From positions 1,860,001-1,924,000 of the forward strand of contig NW_026946365.1 of assembly GCF_035222375.1 (NCBI RefSeq): a stretch of 64,000 bases of DNA. Direction: 5' to 3'. Positions 48,636 to 60,500 of this stretch are shown one piece after another. How positions within the stretch are numbered: position 1 is the first letter of the stretch; the number at the start of each line of letters is the position of its first letter. The translations under genes and the position numbers were made by a program. The notes beneath the pieces were generated by a model that did no database searches, was not told where the DNA came from, and saw only the letters and a program-made list of their open reading frames with translations. This stretch comes from Podospora pseudocomata. Taxonomy: Eukaryota > Ascomycota > Sordariomycetes > Sordariales > Podosporaceae.

Positions 48636-50637
48636 TCAGGAGGGAATGTGAAAGGAAGACGCGGAATGGGAGGCTGTTAACCCGGAAGTCAAGGAAACTC
48701 TGCAGATGCAAGGAGCTCAAGTCAGCAAAACAACTCAAACCACCCAAGAACTGGATAGGGGAAGTGAAGGTAAGCAACATCAGAACACCGATGCAAAAGC
48801 ATCATCGGTACGCCAGGTTGGCGTGACCTTAATCTCTTGAGAAGTACCATCATGGAACCCGAAGGATGGAGGGTGTTGAGATCGGGGGGTGTCCTACCTG
48901 CTTGTGGTGTTTCTAGCGTGTGGGAAGCTCGTCGGGATCTGTCAGAGACCCGAAAGGTTAACAAAGCCGTCAAGCAAACCAGCTTGAAGGTGCAGCCAGA
49001 AAAGAGGGCTCCCTCAGAGCGACAAGTGTTGTTTCATGATCACCTCTGTGTGGTGTGATGCTCAAATGGAATGAGTACACGTATATGAGTGTGTCATCAT
49101 GAATGTCGGAGGCATGGCGGTAAGGGAAGGGGGTGGTGTTCTCACATTTGAAGGGAGTTCTGTCTCGTAGATAGACACGTGGGCATCGATCTCGGCTTCA
49201 TCTGCTTTGGCAACAGACACCAGGGGTTAGTAAAGTAATCTTCTCAAATTGTGCTGGGTGTGCAATCAGGAGAGACAGGTCAGTCAAGATAAACTGTGCT
49301 TATAAATGAACATCATGTGCACGCCAATGAAGGGTGGTTGTTCAGTCTTGATTTTCTCATCATGAGAGCCTTGGTGAGTGAAGGAGAGAAGTAAGGACTT
49401 ACTCGGTCGGTTTCTTGCCTGGGGCTCGTCTATGTATGCTGCTCAAGATCCACCAAGTTGTTAGCATGGCTCTCTTGGGGTTGGGAGGGGCCGGGAGAAG
49501 ATACTTGCCTTGCTGCTGAACTCACTTCAATCTACTGAGGCACCAATGACCAAGGTAGGTAGTCAGTGCTGAAACACCAAAAGTTAGCAAGGCTCCAAAG
49601 CCAAGAATGAAAAGAGGCGGGTGAAGATGGCTCTGTCAGATCTACTGCGAACGGTAATCATGGCATGCCCACCAGCAACGGGCGTGATGCTCAGAGAGCG
49701 ATTCGTGTCATCATAGGAGCCGGGGTTGGATATGTGCTTGGCAGTGGTCTTGGTAGTGTCATGACACTTACTTGTTGAGGGAGCGCGAGATCAAAAGGGG
49801 TTGGTCTGTCAAAACACCAGATGTCAGCAGGATCGTCAAAGTCAAACGTCATAAAAGACGGGAAGAGATATCTCTGTCAGATCAAGTCCATGTAATCATG
49901 TTGTTACCACCGAGAATGGGTGGTATGTTCAGTACAACCCTGTTTGGTCATCACACAAGCCGGGGTTGGGAGTGTGCCGGAAGGAGTGCCAGGGGCATGA
50001 CACTTACTCGGTGAGAGAGACTGGTGGGAGAGACTGGTGGGAGAGACTGGTGGGAGAGACTGGTGGGAGAGACTGGTGGGAGAGACTGGTGGGAGAGACT
50101 GCTGAGAGAACTTGATGTCATGAGGATGTTCATCTGTCCAAGAAACACAGGTTAGCAAGATCTCCGTCAAGAATAGCTAGGTGAGGAAAAGAGAAAGGCG
50201 TTCAGTCAGATGAAAACTACATATTTTGGGAGTCCATCTTCTCCACACCAATGCTGGGGGTGAGTTGACAAAGTTTTTATCATCATGGTCACTGTGAAAT
50301 GATCACAACGAGAAAGAAGCCAACGCATTCGCTGCTCACCTTTTTGGTATGATGATGTGGATGGGAGGTTGGGATGTTTGGGTGCCTGGCATGTTGCAAA
50401 TTAGCTCTGTACCAAAGCCAGGAAGGTCAAGAACAATGAAGAGGAAGTGTAATTGACTGTGTCAGAGAAACGAGTAGAAGTGTCAATCATATGGGTTGGA
50501 ATTACCCAGAGCTCTCAATGTTCAATGTGTTTTAATCATCATGGTGTTGGTGTCAAATGATGCTGCGAAGGAAGACTTACCGGCTTCTGGCCATGGTAGC
50601 CGTAGTGTCTGAACTCCGAGTATCTGTGTTGTTCCAT
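48636..50637 (-). CDS. Candidate micro-exon gene, unknown function
   Basis: I do not recognise this gene. Seven segments bounded by good splice sites join in phase: 50637-50581, 50385-50340, 50133-50008, 49438-49403, 49201-49146, 48938-48898 and 48699-48636 (141 residues plus stop). The ATG sits in GCCATGG. Donors are GTAAGT, GTGAGC, GTAAGT, GTAAGT, GTGAGA and GTAGGA; most acceptors follow GCTAAC- or GCTGAC-like branch points. The peptide is low-complexity (Ser, Pro, His) with a 13-residue repeat SLPPVSPTSLSHQ; no signal peptide or domain is visible. Two further exon-like segments (49805-49772 and 49568-49526) must be skipped: including both gives an early stop in the second. Upstream exons or another start are possible, and a non-coding spliced transcript cannot be excluded. 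Confidence 0.35.
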
Positions 50638-51763
50638 GGCCGGCTGTGTCATCAAGTTGATGTGATCAGGTAAAGAGGCTATGATGTCAAGAGATCATTC
50701 AGATGAAAAAAAGTACGACTCGTCGAGAACATCATGGTGTGATGGTCAGAACAAAATGTCATCATTCAAGCTGGGGTGTTGAGGGGCATTGAAACCAAGG
50801 GAGTGGATCCTACTTCTTGCTGTGATCGTCATCATCGTCGTCTTCGGCTATGTTTGGACCACGGCAGTCAGCTCTCTGACCAAAGACATCATGTCAACAG
50901 GAATAAGGGCGGGGCGACCTCCTCAGAGCAAGCAAGTAGAAATCAACTCATGCCCGTGTCGGGGCAGTGATCATGAAGCGAGTGTTGTCATCATGATGGC
51001 CGCTAGAAGTGTGTAGGTGAGAATAGTGATGTGAGATACTGACCTGATGAGCATGGCAGCAGGGTTGGAGATCCAGAGCTATCATTTCCTTGTTGATTCG
51101 GAAGCGTCGCTGGCATCAGGTGGAGGCTCGAAGTGTAGAGGCGTGGTACCCTAGGGTTTGTCTCGAATCTGAATAGAAATATGTCAGCGTATGAACCCAA
51201 CAGCAAACGAGCTACGATAGACATTGTAGAAGGAAGAGGGCTGTCAGATTGTTTGTTGATCTCAGGTGGCCTCAAAGAAGGTATGAGACCATCGGATACA
51301 GAGAAGATAATTAAACTCATCATGAAGCTGTGGAATAGAGACAAATCTTGGACTGGGATCACTTGCCTGCTCGGGTTTGTCTTGCCTCTTCATGTGCCAA
51401 ATGACCATGACCGACATCGTCGGGAATTGACCTGTGCTTCGATCTGCTTGGGAAGGGAAGCAGTGAATCGTGACCGAAACAGTACTTGTCAGTAATCCAC
51501 GCGAGGTGAGGATGGTGTCGACTGTCTCCCTGGAGGGAGTCGAAGGATCATGTGGTTGGAAAACAATTGGTAGACTGTCACGAGAAAAAGTTAGCAGGTC
51601 AGATATCTCAAGAATCAATGGCTAATAGGAGAGGAGTGAGAAAAGGCTTGTCAGATCATGCTTGTGTGCTTCAAAGTCGGGAGACTTAGTCCCAAATCCC
51701 ATTTCGGTCATCATGTTGGCTGCAATGTCTTGTAGTGCTGCGGTAGGTTTTCTCTTGACATAC
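48700..51763 (-). repeat. Tandem array of about 200-nt intron-like cassettes
   Basis: At least twelve intron-like intervals follow one another on the minus strand, with short exon-like segments between. Lengths (nt), 5' to 3': 51575-51763 (189), 51169-51366 (198, GC donor), 50848-51043 (196), 50644-50813 (170), 50386-50580 (195), 50134-50339 (206), 49806-50007 (202), 49569-49771 (203), 49439-49525 (87), 49202-49402 (201), 48939-49145 (207) and 48700-48897 (198). Shared blocks appear in order: donor often GTAAGTGTCATG or GTGAG; CATGATG about 45-60 nt in; a second CATGAT; ATCTGACAG; then GCTAAC/GCTGAC and the acceptor. Two adjacent copies also share CCAACCCCGGCT. Copies are diverged, so this is old or fast-evolving tandem duplication. 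Confidence 0.6.
50017..50107. repeat. 13-bp minisatellite inside a predicted exon
   Basis: Six perfect tandem copies of GAGACTGGTGGGA are followed by one degenerate copy. The unit length is not a multiple of three, so the translated product on the minus strand repeats every 13 residues (39 bp) and cycles through all three frames. No frame meets a stop in the repeat. Confidence 0.93.
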
Positions 51764-51985
51764 CGACTAAGGACATGGGAATAATGCCATCCAGGCATAT
51801 GGGAAAACTTATGGTGATCAGATCGAGTCCTGATCAATGTGACGATGATCAGCCCATGGGTCTATTGGAAAGGCAAAGAGAAGATGGATAGACATACCAA
51901 TGGCGATGATGATTAGGCGAGTACCTAGGACGATGGAGTTGCTCAGAGCGATCCAAATTGGTTGCTCGAGTACCGTAGTCCTGGT
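51764..51985 (-). other. Two exon-like segments with membrane-span potential
   Basis: Segments 51985-51898 and 51829-51764 are separated by a 68-nt interval with a GTATGT donor; the second segment also ends at GTATGT. Joined in phase they encode two hydrophobic stretches (WIALSNSIVLGTRLIIIAI, then GLDLITISFPICLDGIIPMS). They may be the 5' exons of the micro-exon locus, or a separate remnant. The next segment (51574-51367) in the continuing phase contains stops, so I could not extend the frame. Confidence 0.35.
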
Positions 51986-54004
51986 CTGACGAAATAAGAA
52001 AGAAGTTGCCCATGCCTACAAGGTCGAAGAAGACGATGGGGTGGACAAGCGAGGGGTCAAGAAATGGGGAGCCAGAGGCATGGGCCGGGGGGGTCTCGGC
52101 GAGGGGACAAGCTGCCGCATCCTTCCGGTTTTACAAGAAATCTCGATGCGGGTTCTCTTCAAATAGAAGACAGCGGAAAGCAACAGAGAATATGCCGATA
52201 CATAGGCCTTCTCCCAATGTGGAAGGCGAGTTTTACGGCCATCTACAAGGAGAAAATCAGTAGGAATGAAAGGGGATAGGGAGTCGACGATCACGAAGGG
52301 CATGAAAAAGTATCATTGAACATAGAAATGCCTGATATGCGGATCATACTGAAATAGGGATCTCAGGGCCATGGAGTGACATCTTACGTAGAGTTACGAA
52401 CCGAAATACCAAGGATTGATTACCTTATGGAAAATGAACAAATTGATCACGTCCAGCACCACTAGTTTGCAGCAGCTTCACCGGAATTGTCAACACAGGT
52501 ATGTCGAAAGACCCCAGCTCCAATAACCTAGGATAGCGCTCAGATTCATGCAGAGAGAATCCGGTGTTAGCGAGGGCATTCCCTTCAAATACCCAGGCGG
52601 CTTTGCCATTTGCGAACAGCCCGAAAAAGAGGACGGCACTGTGTCAGTTGTTATGATGTTGATAGAAAAACCAAATCCACACGCCCTCCTATCAGGAAAT
52701 ATAAATGCTGTTCAGATGAGGCTAGTTAACTAGATCACTCATACATTAAGGACTTGGGCCTACGATGCGTGCCAAAGGGGTATAGCCCAGTTGCAACTTG
52801 TAATGACCCGCTTTGGTGGGCATTGAAGCTGCGTTCGATCATTTCAGACACATTAAAAACAACGTTAAACGACTATCGCAGCACATAGCCCCAGATCAAA
52901 TTACATGCCCGTACAGTTGCCACCATACGCAGCCAACCCAGCCCCTTTTTTGCGCTCGGGCCATGTGAAGTAAACAAAGGAGCACTCAGGGGCTACGGCA
53001 TGCTCGGGTTTGTCTACAGCTCCCAGTTCTAAAAATCGGCATATGCCGAGAAAGTGAAGCCAAAAGTAAGTCTTAGTGATAATGTAGCCGCGTTTGCATT
53101 TCTTTTCTCTTTGTTAGTGCACCATCTCATCCCTCTCAACAGTCAGGTTCCATTTCTGCTCTGGTTAGTTCAAATCGAATGGTACGTTTATGTCTGCACT
53201 TTATGTAATTTGGGTATTCAACAGCCTCATGTGAAAGGCCGTTGAAACCGGCAGAGCGGGGGCTGATGCTTTAAAGCTTGGTACTTGCATTGGGGGCTTC
53301 CAACATTATCAATCTCTCTCCTTCAGCTTCATCCCATGTGGTGATGGCCGCAGTTGGACATGAGATGACATCTGTCTGCACCTGGCTGACAACTGAAGAG
53401 GCTATGCACCATGACTAAACTGGATCCTTGGCCGCCTCTGTGTGACGTCAATTGCCAACAGGTTGTGAAGAAAGGGGCAAAAAGAGCAGCGACCTGACTC
53501 GAAGGGTAAAGTCAACTAGTATATAGTGAACTGGTAGCAGTGGCAGTATAAGAATGGGATACAAAGACTCCGGAGGCGGCAGGTGTCGGTCAAAAATATC
53601 AATGACAGGGCCTTTTTGTGTCGCTGACAACAATTGACGGCAACTTCTGATTGTGCCCATTGGTTGGTGGTCTGTGCCACATCACAGTTTGTTGCCTTGG
53701 CGCCTGAACACTAAGCCAAGCGACGAGCGGTCAGGTTGTTATCGGTTATCAGAATTTTTTTGAAAATCTAAGCCCCACCAAAGAAGTGCGGCTTCCCCTC
53801 CCCCACCTTCCCACTGATTCAAACCTACCACAGGGCAAAGGCGCAGCAAACCAACCCTGAACTAAACTCTCTTGTTGCCTCCTGGTACTAGTTGGCTTGC
53901 CTGCGAAGGAACAAAGGACGTCGCATATTTTTTTTCTGCCCGTTCTTTCGTTCTGGATTTTTGATCCATCAAACCCATTTATCTTCCAGCATCCACAGCA
54001 CAAC
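51986..54004. other. Spacer before ARB1, gene content doubtful
   Basis: A possible plus-strand GTATGT...GCAG interval (about 52498-52550) and a following open frame to 52733 hint at a small plus-strand gene, but no family is recognised and the frame choice is ambiguous. The part from about 53300 is the promoter and leader of ARB1. Confidence 0.4.
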
Positions 54005-56017
54005 ATGGCTCCCTCGTCGTCCAAGGAAAAGCGTCTGGCGAAGCGTGCCGCTGAGGGCAAGGAGAAGAAGACTGTTGCCTCGCGCTCCAAGGCCAACTCA
54101 AAGACTGCCAGCGCTGCCGCTTCCGTCAACGGCGATGAGCCTGAACTCGACGCCCATGGCAACCCCATCGTGTCGGACGAGCCAGCCACCTCGGCCGACA
54201 AGATGGACGAAGTAAAGCGCCTTGCCGACCAGATGGACAAGCATGGTCTTTCCGACCGTGTCACCACCGGTGTTCTGGCCTCTACCGCCGCCAGCAAGGA
54301 CGTCAAGATCACCAGTACCAGTTTGGTGTTCCATGGCCGTGTGCTCATTCAGGATGGCACTCTGGAATTGACCATGGGCCGCCGGTACGGTCTGTTGGGT
54401 GAGAACGGTTGCGGCAAAAGTACCCTCCTCAAGGCTATCGCTGCCCGCGAGTATCCTATTCCAGAACACGTTGATATCTACCTTCTGAACGAGGGCGCTC
54501 CTCCATCAGAGCTGGGTGCTTTGGAGTGGGTCGTTAAGGAGGCTGAGAACGAGATGGACCGTCTCGATAAGTTGGCCGAGAAGCTCCTCGAGGAGGAGGG
54601 CCCCGAGTCTCCTGTCCTGATGGATCTTTATGAGGTACGAACACCTCCCTCACCGCGCCTCTCGGCTATACATAAGCTAACCTCATTGATAGCACATGGA
54701 CAAGATGGATCCCTCCACCTTCTCTACCCGCGCTGCCCTCATTCTTACCGGTCTGGGCTTCAACAAGGTCACCATCCACAAGAAGACCAAGGACATGTCC
54801 GGTGGGTGGAGGATGCGTGTCGCCCTTGGCAAGGCTCTTTTCGTGAGACCTTCCCTTCTCCTTCTCGACGACCCCACGGCCCATTTGGATCTCGAGGCCT
54901 GCGTGTGGCTGGAGGAATACCTCAAGAAGTGGGACCGCACTCTTGTCTTGGTTTCCCACTCCATGGATTTCCTCAACGGTGTGTGCACAAACATGATCGA
55001 CATGAGGGAGAAGAAGCTGCTCTACTATGGTGGTAACTACGACTCGTACATCAAGACCCGCTCCGAACAGGAGACCAACCAGGCGAAGGCGTACCAGAAG
55101 CAGCAAGACGAAATCGCACACATCAAGAAGTTCATTGCCAGCGCTGGTACCTACGCCAACTTGGTCAGACAAGCAAAGTCTCGTCAAAAGATCTTGGACA
55201 AGATGGAGGCCGATGGTTTCATCCAGCCCGTCCACCAGGACAGAGTCTTCACCTTCCGTTTCGCCGATGTCGAGAAGCTGCCTCCCCCAGTTCTGTCTTT
55301 CGACGATGTCAGCTTCTCCTACTCGGGCGATGCCAAGGATGATTTGTACAAGCACATCGACCTCGGTTTCGACATGGACTCCCGTACTGCCTTGGTCGGG
55401 CCCAACGGTGTTGGCAAGTCTACTCTTCTCCGGCTGATGACTGGCAAGCTTTCTCCTAGAGAAGGTGTGGTGTCGCGTCACACTCACTTGAAGCTGGGTC
55501 TGTACTCGCAGCACTCGGCGGAGCAGCTTGATCTCACAAAGTCTGCTTTGGACTTTGTGCGTGACAAGTACTCGGATAGATCCCAAGACTACCAGTACTG
55601 GAGACAGCAGCTGGGCAAGTATGGTCTTTCAGGCGAGTCTCAGACTTCTCTGATCGGTACCCTGTCTGACGGACAACGGTCCCGTATCGTGTTCGCTCTG
55701 TTGGCCATTGAAAGCCCCAACATGTTGTTGCTGGACGAGCCTACCAACGGTCTTGATATTCCCACTATTGACAGTTTGGCGGATGCCATCAACGCTTATA
55801 GCGGAGGTGTCATTGTCGTCAGTCACGATTTCAGGTACGTCGAAGCTCTGATGGCTAATTTGAAGGATTTAATTGCTGACATGTCTCCAGACTACTCGAC
55901 AAGATTGCCAAGCAGATTCTCGTGTGCGAGAACAAGACCATTAAGCAATGGGATGGTTCGATCGGCGACTACAAGAACTATCTTCGCAAGAAGATGGTGG
56001 CTTCGGGCGCTGTCTGA
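54005..56017 (+). CDS. ARB1: ABCF ATPase Arb1 (ribosome biogenesis)
   Basis: Exons are 54005-54634, 54693-55834 and 55891-56017 (632 residues; phases join). It has twin ABC domains without membrane spans. Domain 1: Walker [10 protein letters not shown] (about 134-142), signature [15 protein letters not shown] and Walker [14 protein letters not shown]. Domain 2: Walker [10 protein letters not shown], signature [14 protein letters not shown] and [11 protein letters not shown]. The linker [20 protein letters not shown] is typical of Arb1/ABCF2. The N-terminus is basic with a Lys/Ala-rich start. Yeast Arb1 is essential, shuttles between nucleus and cytoplasm and helps 40S and 60S assembly. The start is the ATG opening the [15 protein letters not shown] block; the frame upstream is leader. 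Confidence 0.96.
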
Positions 56018-57573
56018 GTTGGCTAGATTTTGGTTTGCCTCTTTTTACATGAGAATGACATGGGCGAGGTTGCGCTGCAGCTGAGACGGCCTCAGGTAAG
56101 CCTCTTCTCACACCAATCACGCGGCTGCCAGAGGGGAATTCTGGAGTATATGGGATGGGAGTTGACCGGGAAAGTGTCAACTCTCCTGCAAGCATAAACG
56201 GTGGTGGCTGGGTTGGGTTGGTTTGATGACAGCGATGAGGTTTCTTTCTGGGCCGGATAGACTTTTGTTTTCACGTTTCGCGATTCTCCAGCCGTTCATT
56301 AGATGCATTCGCGCTCAGATAGCGAGTAATGACGGAAAAGTTATGATCGCTTCGGTTTGTCAGGTAGTTGTGTGTGTCAGTTTTCATATATGTGTGATTG
56401 GTGAAGTGGTGGGTGTCCGGGACAATATGAGGGCATTCGCAACACGATGTCTGAGGGCTGTGCCGAGGCGGTGGGTTGAAGAAGATCACTGGGAAGGAAA
56501 CAATTGATTGTAGTTTTGGGCATCAACAGGCGGATCTTGGGATGCCGGTTCGGATTCTTTTGGTGTCTGGTGAGACTTTTCCCACTGCCGCTGTGGTATG
56601 TGTTGCATGGCTGGGGCAACTGCAGCAGCGGCAGGCGGATACCTCGCGCCGGGGCTGAAATGGGTACTTCCTTGCCAGCACCCCTGACTGGGCATGGGGG
56701 AGGGGGTGGCCGTAGCGTTGTTATCTGATAAAAGGGGGCTGGCTGTTGGACCTACACTAACATGGAAGGGGGTGTCAGATTAGTGGAGCCCTGCTGACGT
56801 CTTTCAGCGCGTGGGACCAGCTTGTCTCGATCTGGCTGGACGCCTGGGGGCTGCTTTTCCGGGGGGACGGGGGGGGACCACTGATGGATGGATCACCTTC
56901 GCGAGAGCTGCGAGGAAGCGGGTTGTCAAAGGGGATTTTGGGGGGGAGAAGACTCTGCTGCACACACCAACGCAGCAAAAGCCCAGATGTGGCCAAATCG
57001 AGAATGAGCAGTCGGGTCTGGCAACACCGCTGCTGGCTCATGGATCCATTCATCTCCAACCCAACACCATTCCTTCCCCTTCGTCCATTCCCATTCCCAT
57101 CACCATCACCATCACCACCGCCATCATAACCACCATCGTCCTCCACCATCGTCCTCCACCATATCATACCCTTGTCGCTGTCGCCGTCCAGCTGCCATCG
57201 GCGCCCAGCTTTTTGTTGATTGCCCTGTATTTTTCTCTCCTTTGGTGATTGCTTCCACCCATCACCCTCTTTTTTCTCACCAACCCCGAGCCCACCCGGT
57301 GTTCCATCCGATCTCGTTGCGATACCCTCATCATCCACGCGCCCGCATCCGCGCCAACACTGCCGCTGACCTCCTGTTCCCCCCCTAGCGATCTCGGAGC
57401 CGTCTCTCTAGAGCAGATTGTCAGAAGCCAGAAGAGTGCAGGTCACCCTTTTCTTTAGTTTAAACAGACTTGCCGATAGCTTCGTAATTCCTCGACGGGA
57501 CGCGTGCTAGGTGGGCAAAAAAGTGTCGATGAATGCACATGAATTGTAAAAACTACACAGTAACAGAAGCACC
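56018..57573. other. ARB1 3' flank and INO80 promoter/leader
   Basis: A 1.56-kb stretch. A CATCAC/CCATCA-type simple tract lies at about 57086-57140, and G-rich runs at 56865-56950. Open frames here look compositional. No RNA gene was found. Confidence 0.5.
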
Positions 57574-60500
57574 ATGGACGGGCGGGACCACTTCTCGACC
57601 GTGCTGCAACGGCCGCCTCACTTTGACGAGGACGGCAGTAATGGCAATGGCGGCGGCAGTGCAAACGAAGATCGCGGACCGCGTGGAGGGCTGCGCGACA
57701 TCTTGAATCCAGTGAGCTCTGCCTCGCAGCCAGCGTCAGCTCTTGGGCCGCCAGGAACCCCCGGAGCACCCGCGCCTCCACGGCCGCACTCGTCCTTCAG
57801 TCTAAGATCACCAACACAAGGTGACTATCACACCCCGAACCCCTACTCTACCTCGCCTGGCAGCCATCCCTCGGGCTCTCGTTCCATCCTCAGCAATCCC
57901 GTGGCAGGAGCCTCGATTTCGGCAGCCTCCTTCCCACCACCACCACCACCGCCGCCTCCACCACTGTCGGCATCGCTGCAGGCACCGCCGGCCATTGCAT
58001 CGCCATTGACGACACAACAACACCCGCCGCCCGTATCGCCGCTGCACGCGCCGCACGTGTACTACTCGTCCGAGATTCGAGATCGTGATCGAGACAGAGG
58101 CAGAGACAGAGACAATCGCGACCCGGTTCTCGAAAAGTCGGCGGGCAGCAGCTTCTACGACCCGACGGCGGATTCAACAAAGAAAGAGCGCGAGCGCAGG
58201 GTTTCGGACACGGGCTCCTCCTCCTGGCGCAACGCGACGCAGAGCTCGACACCAAAGGTAAGTAAGCTTTGGGCCCCCTCCCCAAAATACCAAAACCATT
58301 CCATTCCCAGACATGGCCAAGCATCATTGAAGAGCAAAGTGCAATTTGCCCGCCCTGTTGCCTTTTTGCATCTCCCTAATATTATATCATCGCGTCTCCC
58401 CCCAATCGCTGCATCAACACTTGACAATTTTTCCCGCCCTGGCCGGCGACTCCCTCTTCACCTCAGCATTCACCACCCAACCAAGCCCTATCAGCCCGCG
58501 CCTGCTTGATTGACGTCGACTAATTTTTTTACACCACGCCACTCCAGGCTCGCGACTCGTACAATTATTCCCAATCATCCGACTATTACACCGCGAACAA
58601 CATCGCCACATCCTCCGCCAGCAACCACCAGGGCGGCATCATCAACGGCGCCAGCTACGCATCCCATGCGACTTCATCCCTCTCACGAAGTCCCGTCTCT
58701 CAGTACCATCCTGCTCCCACTGCAGGATCCATCAGTCCATCAGCACCTGCATCGGCTCGACTTGGTGCCATTTCATCGCCCAGTCTGAGGCACAGCCAGA
58801 TGTCCCCTTCCACCATCAACGGGACCACTCCAACTGCGTTGCCTGTCCTCGCACGGAGCGGGTCCCCAACCCCATCATCATCTAAGGGCCAGGGCGTCTC
58901 AGGTGTAGGTTGGGACCGTTTGCTCCATCAAATAAGATTCAGCCTCAAGCTAACAAATTTACCCACCGCCAATACAGACTCCAAGTCGTGCCGCAGGTGT
59001 CATGTCCTTTTCCAACATCCTCTCCGAACCTGTCTCGCGACCCAGAGCGACCTCGCCATCTACAACCGACGATACCCCCATCCGAGTGGAAAGAGCCGGA
59101 ACCGTCGACAAGGCTGACCGCGAGAAAAAGCCAAGAAAGACCATCAAGTCGCGTGTTTCCGAAATGAAGGGTGTCGAGTCGACGCCCAAGGCGTCCAGAA
59201 AGACCGCCTCCAAACCCGAGACCCCGGCTTCCGGTCCACGACTTCCAGCGAAACGATCGGCCAACGGGCTTACGAAGCAAAAGTCCTTCTCTGCCGACAA
59301 AGAAAGGAAGATTCAAGAGGAAATGCAGCAGCTCGACTCTTGGGACCCACCAGAACACAAATGGGAAGATGAATTTGAAGAGTATCAACGACGGAGCAAG
59401 CGCCGCCGACTGGAGCTGGCCCAGTTGGACCTCAACCACAAGCAGGCGCGCAGAGATGACTTGGCCCAGTCGCAAGGTTTCAAGCTCAAGTTACATGCCG
59501 ATCTTGGGAAACGGCGATTCGATGACCTCCACTACGACGAAGCATTGCAAGAGGTGCGACAGCGAGAAGTCCAGTTGGAGAAGGAGCGGAAGAAGGACAT
59601 GCAGCGAAAGAGGCGTCGGGAGAAGTCCATGGCTCTTACCCTCGAGCTTAAGAATTCTGCTCTCAAGCGGGCCACCATTGCCCAGAGCGAGGCAGAGCGC
59701 CTGCGGTACATGAAGGAAGCGGAACGAGCCGAGAAGAAAGTTCAGCAGACCAAATACATCTTGCAGAATGGCCTCAAAGGTCCTCCCCGCAGTTCGAGTG
59801 CTCTCGAGCCCAATCTCGAGGGCGGTACCATGGCGACTTTCCAGGCCGAAAACATGGAACCTGGCAAGGGCAAGGGCAAGGGTCGCGCCGGTGGTCGACT
59901 CAAGAAGTCCAAGGAGCAGAAGCAGGCAGAGAAGGACAGTGCCGAAGCTGCCCAGGCCGCTCTCGATGCCGGGAAGGAGCTTCCCACCAAGGAGGAGACG
60001 AGCAAGATTCGACTCAAGGTCACCAAACAGCCCGTCACCGATTCCGAGAAGGACAAGGAAACCAAGGAGCCCAAGGACTCCAAGAAGGAAAAGGTGGTCG
60101 AGGAGCCAAAGGATCCGTTGGAGATGCGGTTCCAGTCCAAGGGCTTTAACCAGATCTACGACCAGATCTGGCGTGACCTTGCCCGGAAGGATGTCAACAA
60201 GGTCTACAGGCTCGCCACCGACTCATATTCCACCAAGGCATCCAACCTCAAGAAGACCGCCATTTTGGCGTCCAAGGAAGCAAAGCGATGGCAGCTCCGC
60301 ACCAACAAGGGTACCAAAGACCTTCAAGCTCGTGCTAAGCGTGTCATGAGAGACATGATGGGCTTCTGGAAACGGAACGAACGCGAGGAGCGCGACCTCC
60401 GCAAGGCCGCCGAGAAACAGGAGCTCGAGAACGCGAAGAAGGAGGAAGCCGACCGTGAAGCGGCTCGTCAAAAGAGGAAGCTCAACTTCCTGATCTCGCA

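Noticed and set aside
50789-51016. Plus-strand 75-codon frame with a strong hydrophobic stretch
   Set aside because: It has no ATG, and it is the antisense of an Asp-rich segment that has splice signals on the other strand; the hydrophobicity is explained by reading acidic codons backwards.
52765-52845. tRNA-like string (TAGCCCAGTTG followed by GTTCGATC)
   Set aside because: The acceptor and anticodon stems do not pair, so it does not fold as a tRNA.
54666-55586. Minus-strand 306-codon frame over ARB1
   Set aside because: Antisense shadow of the highly conserved ABCF coding sequence.
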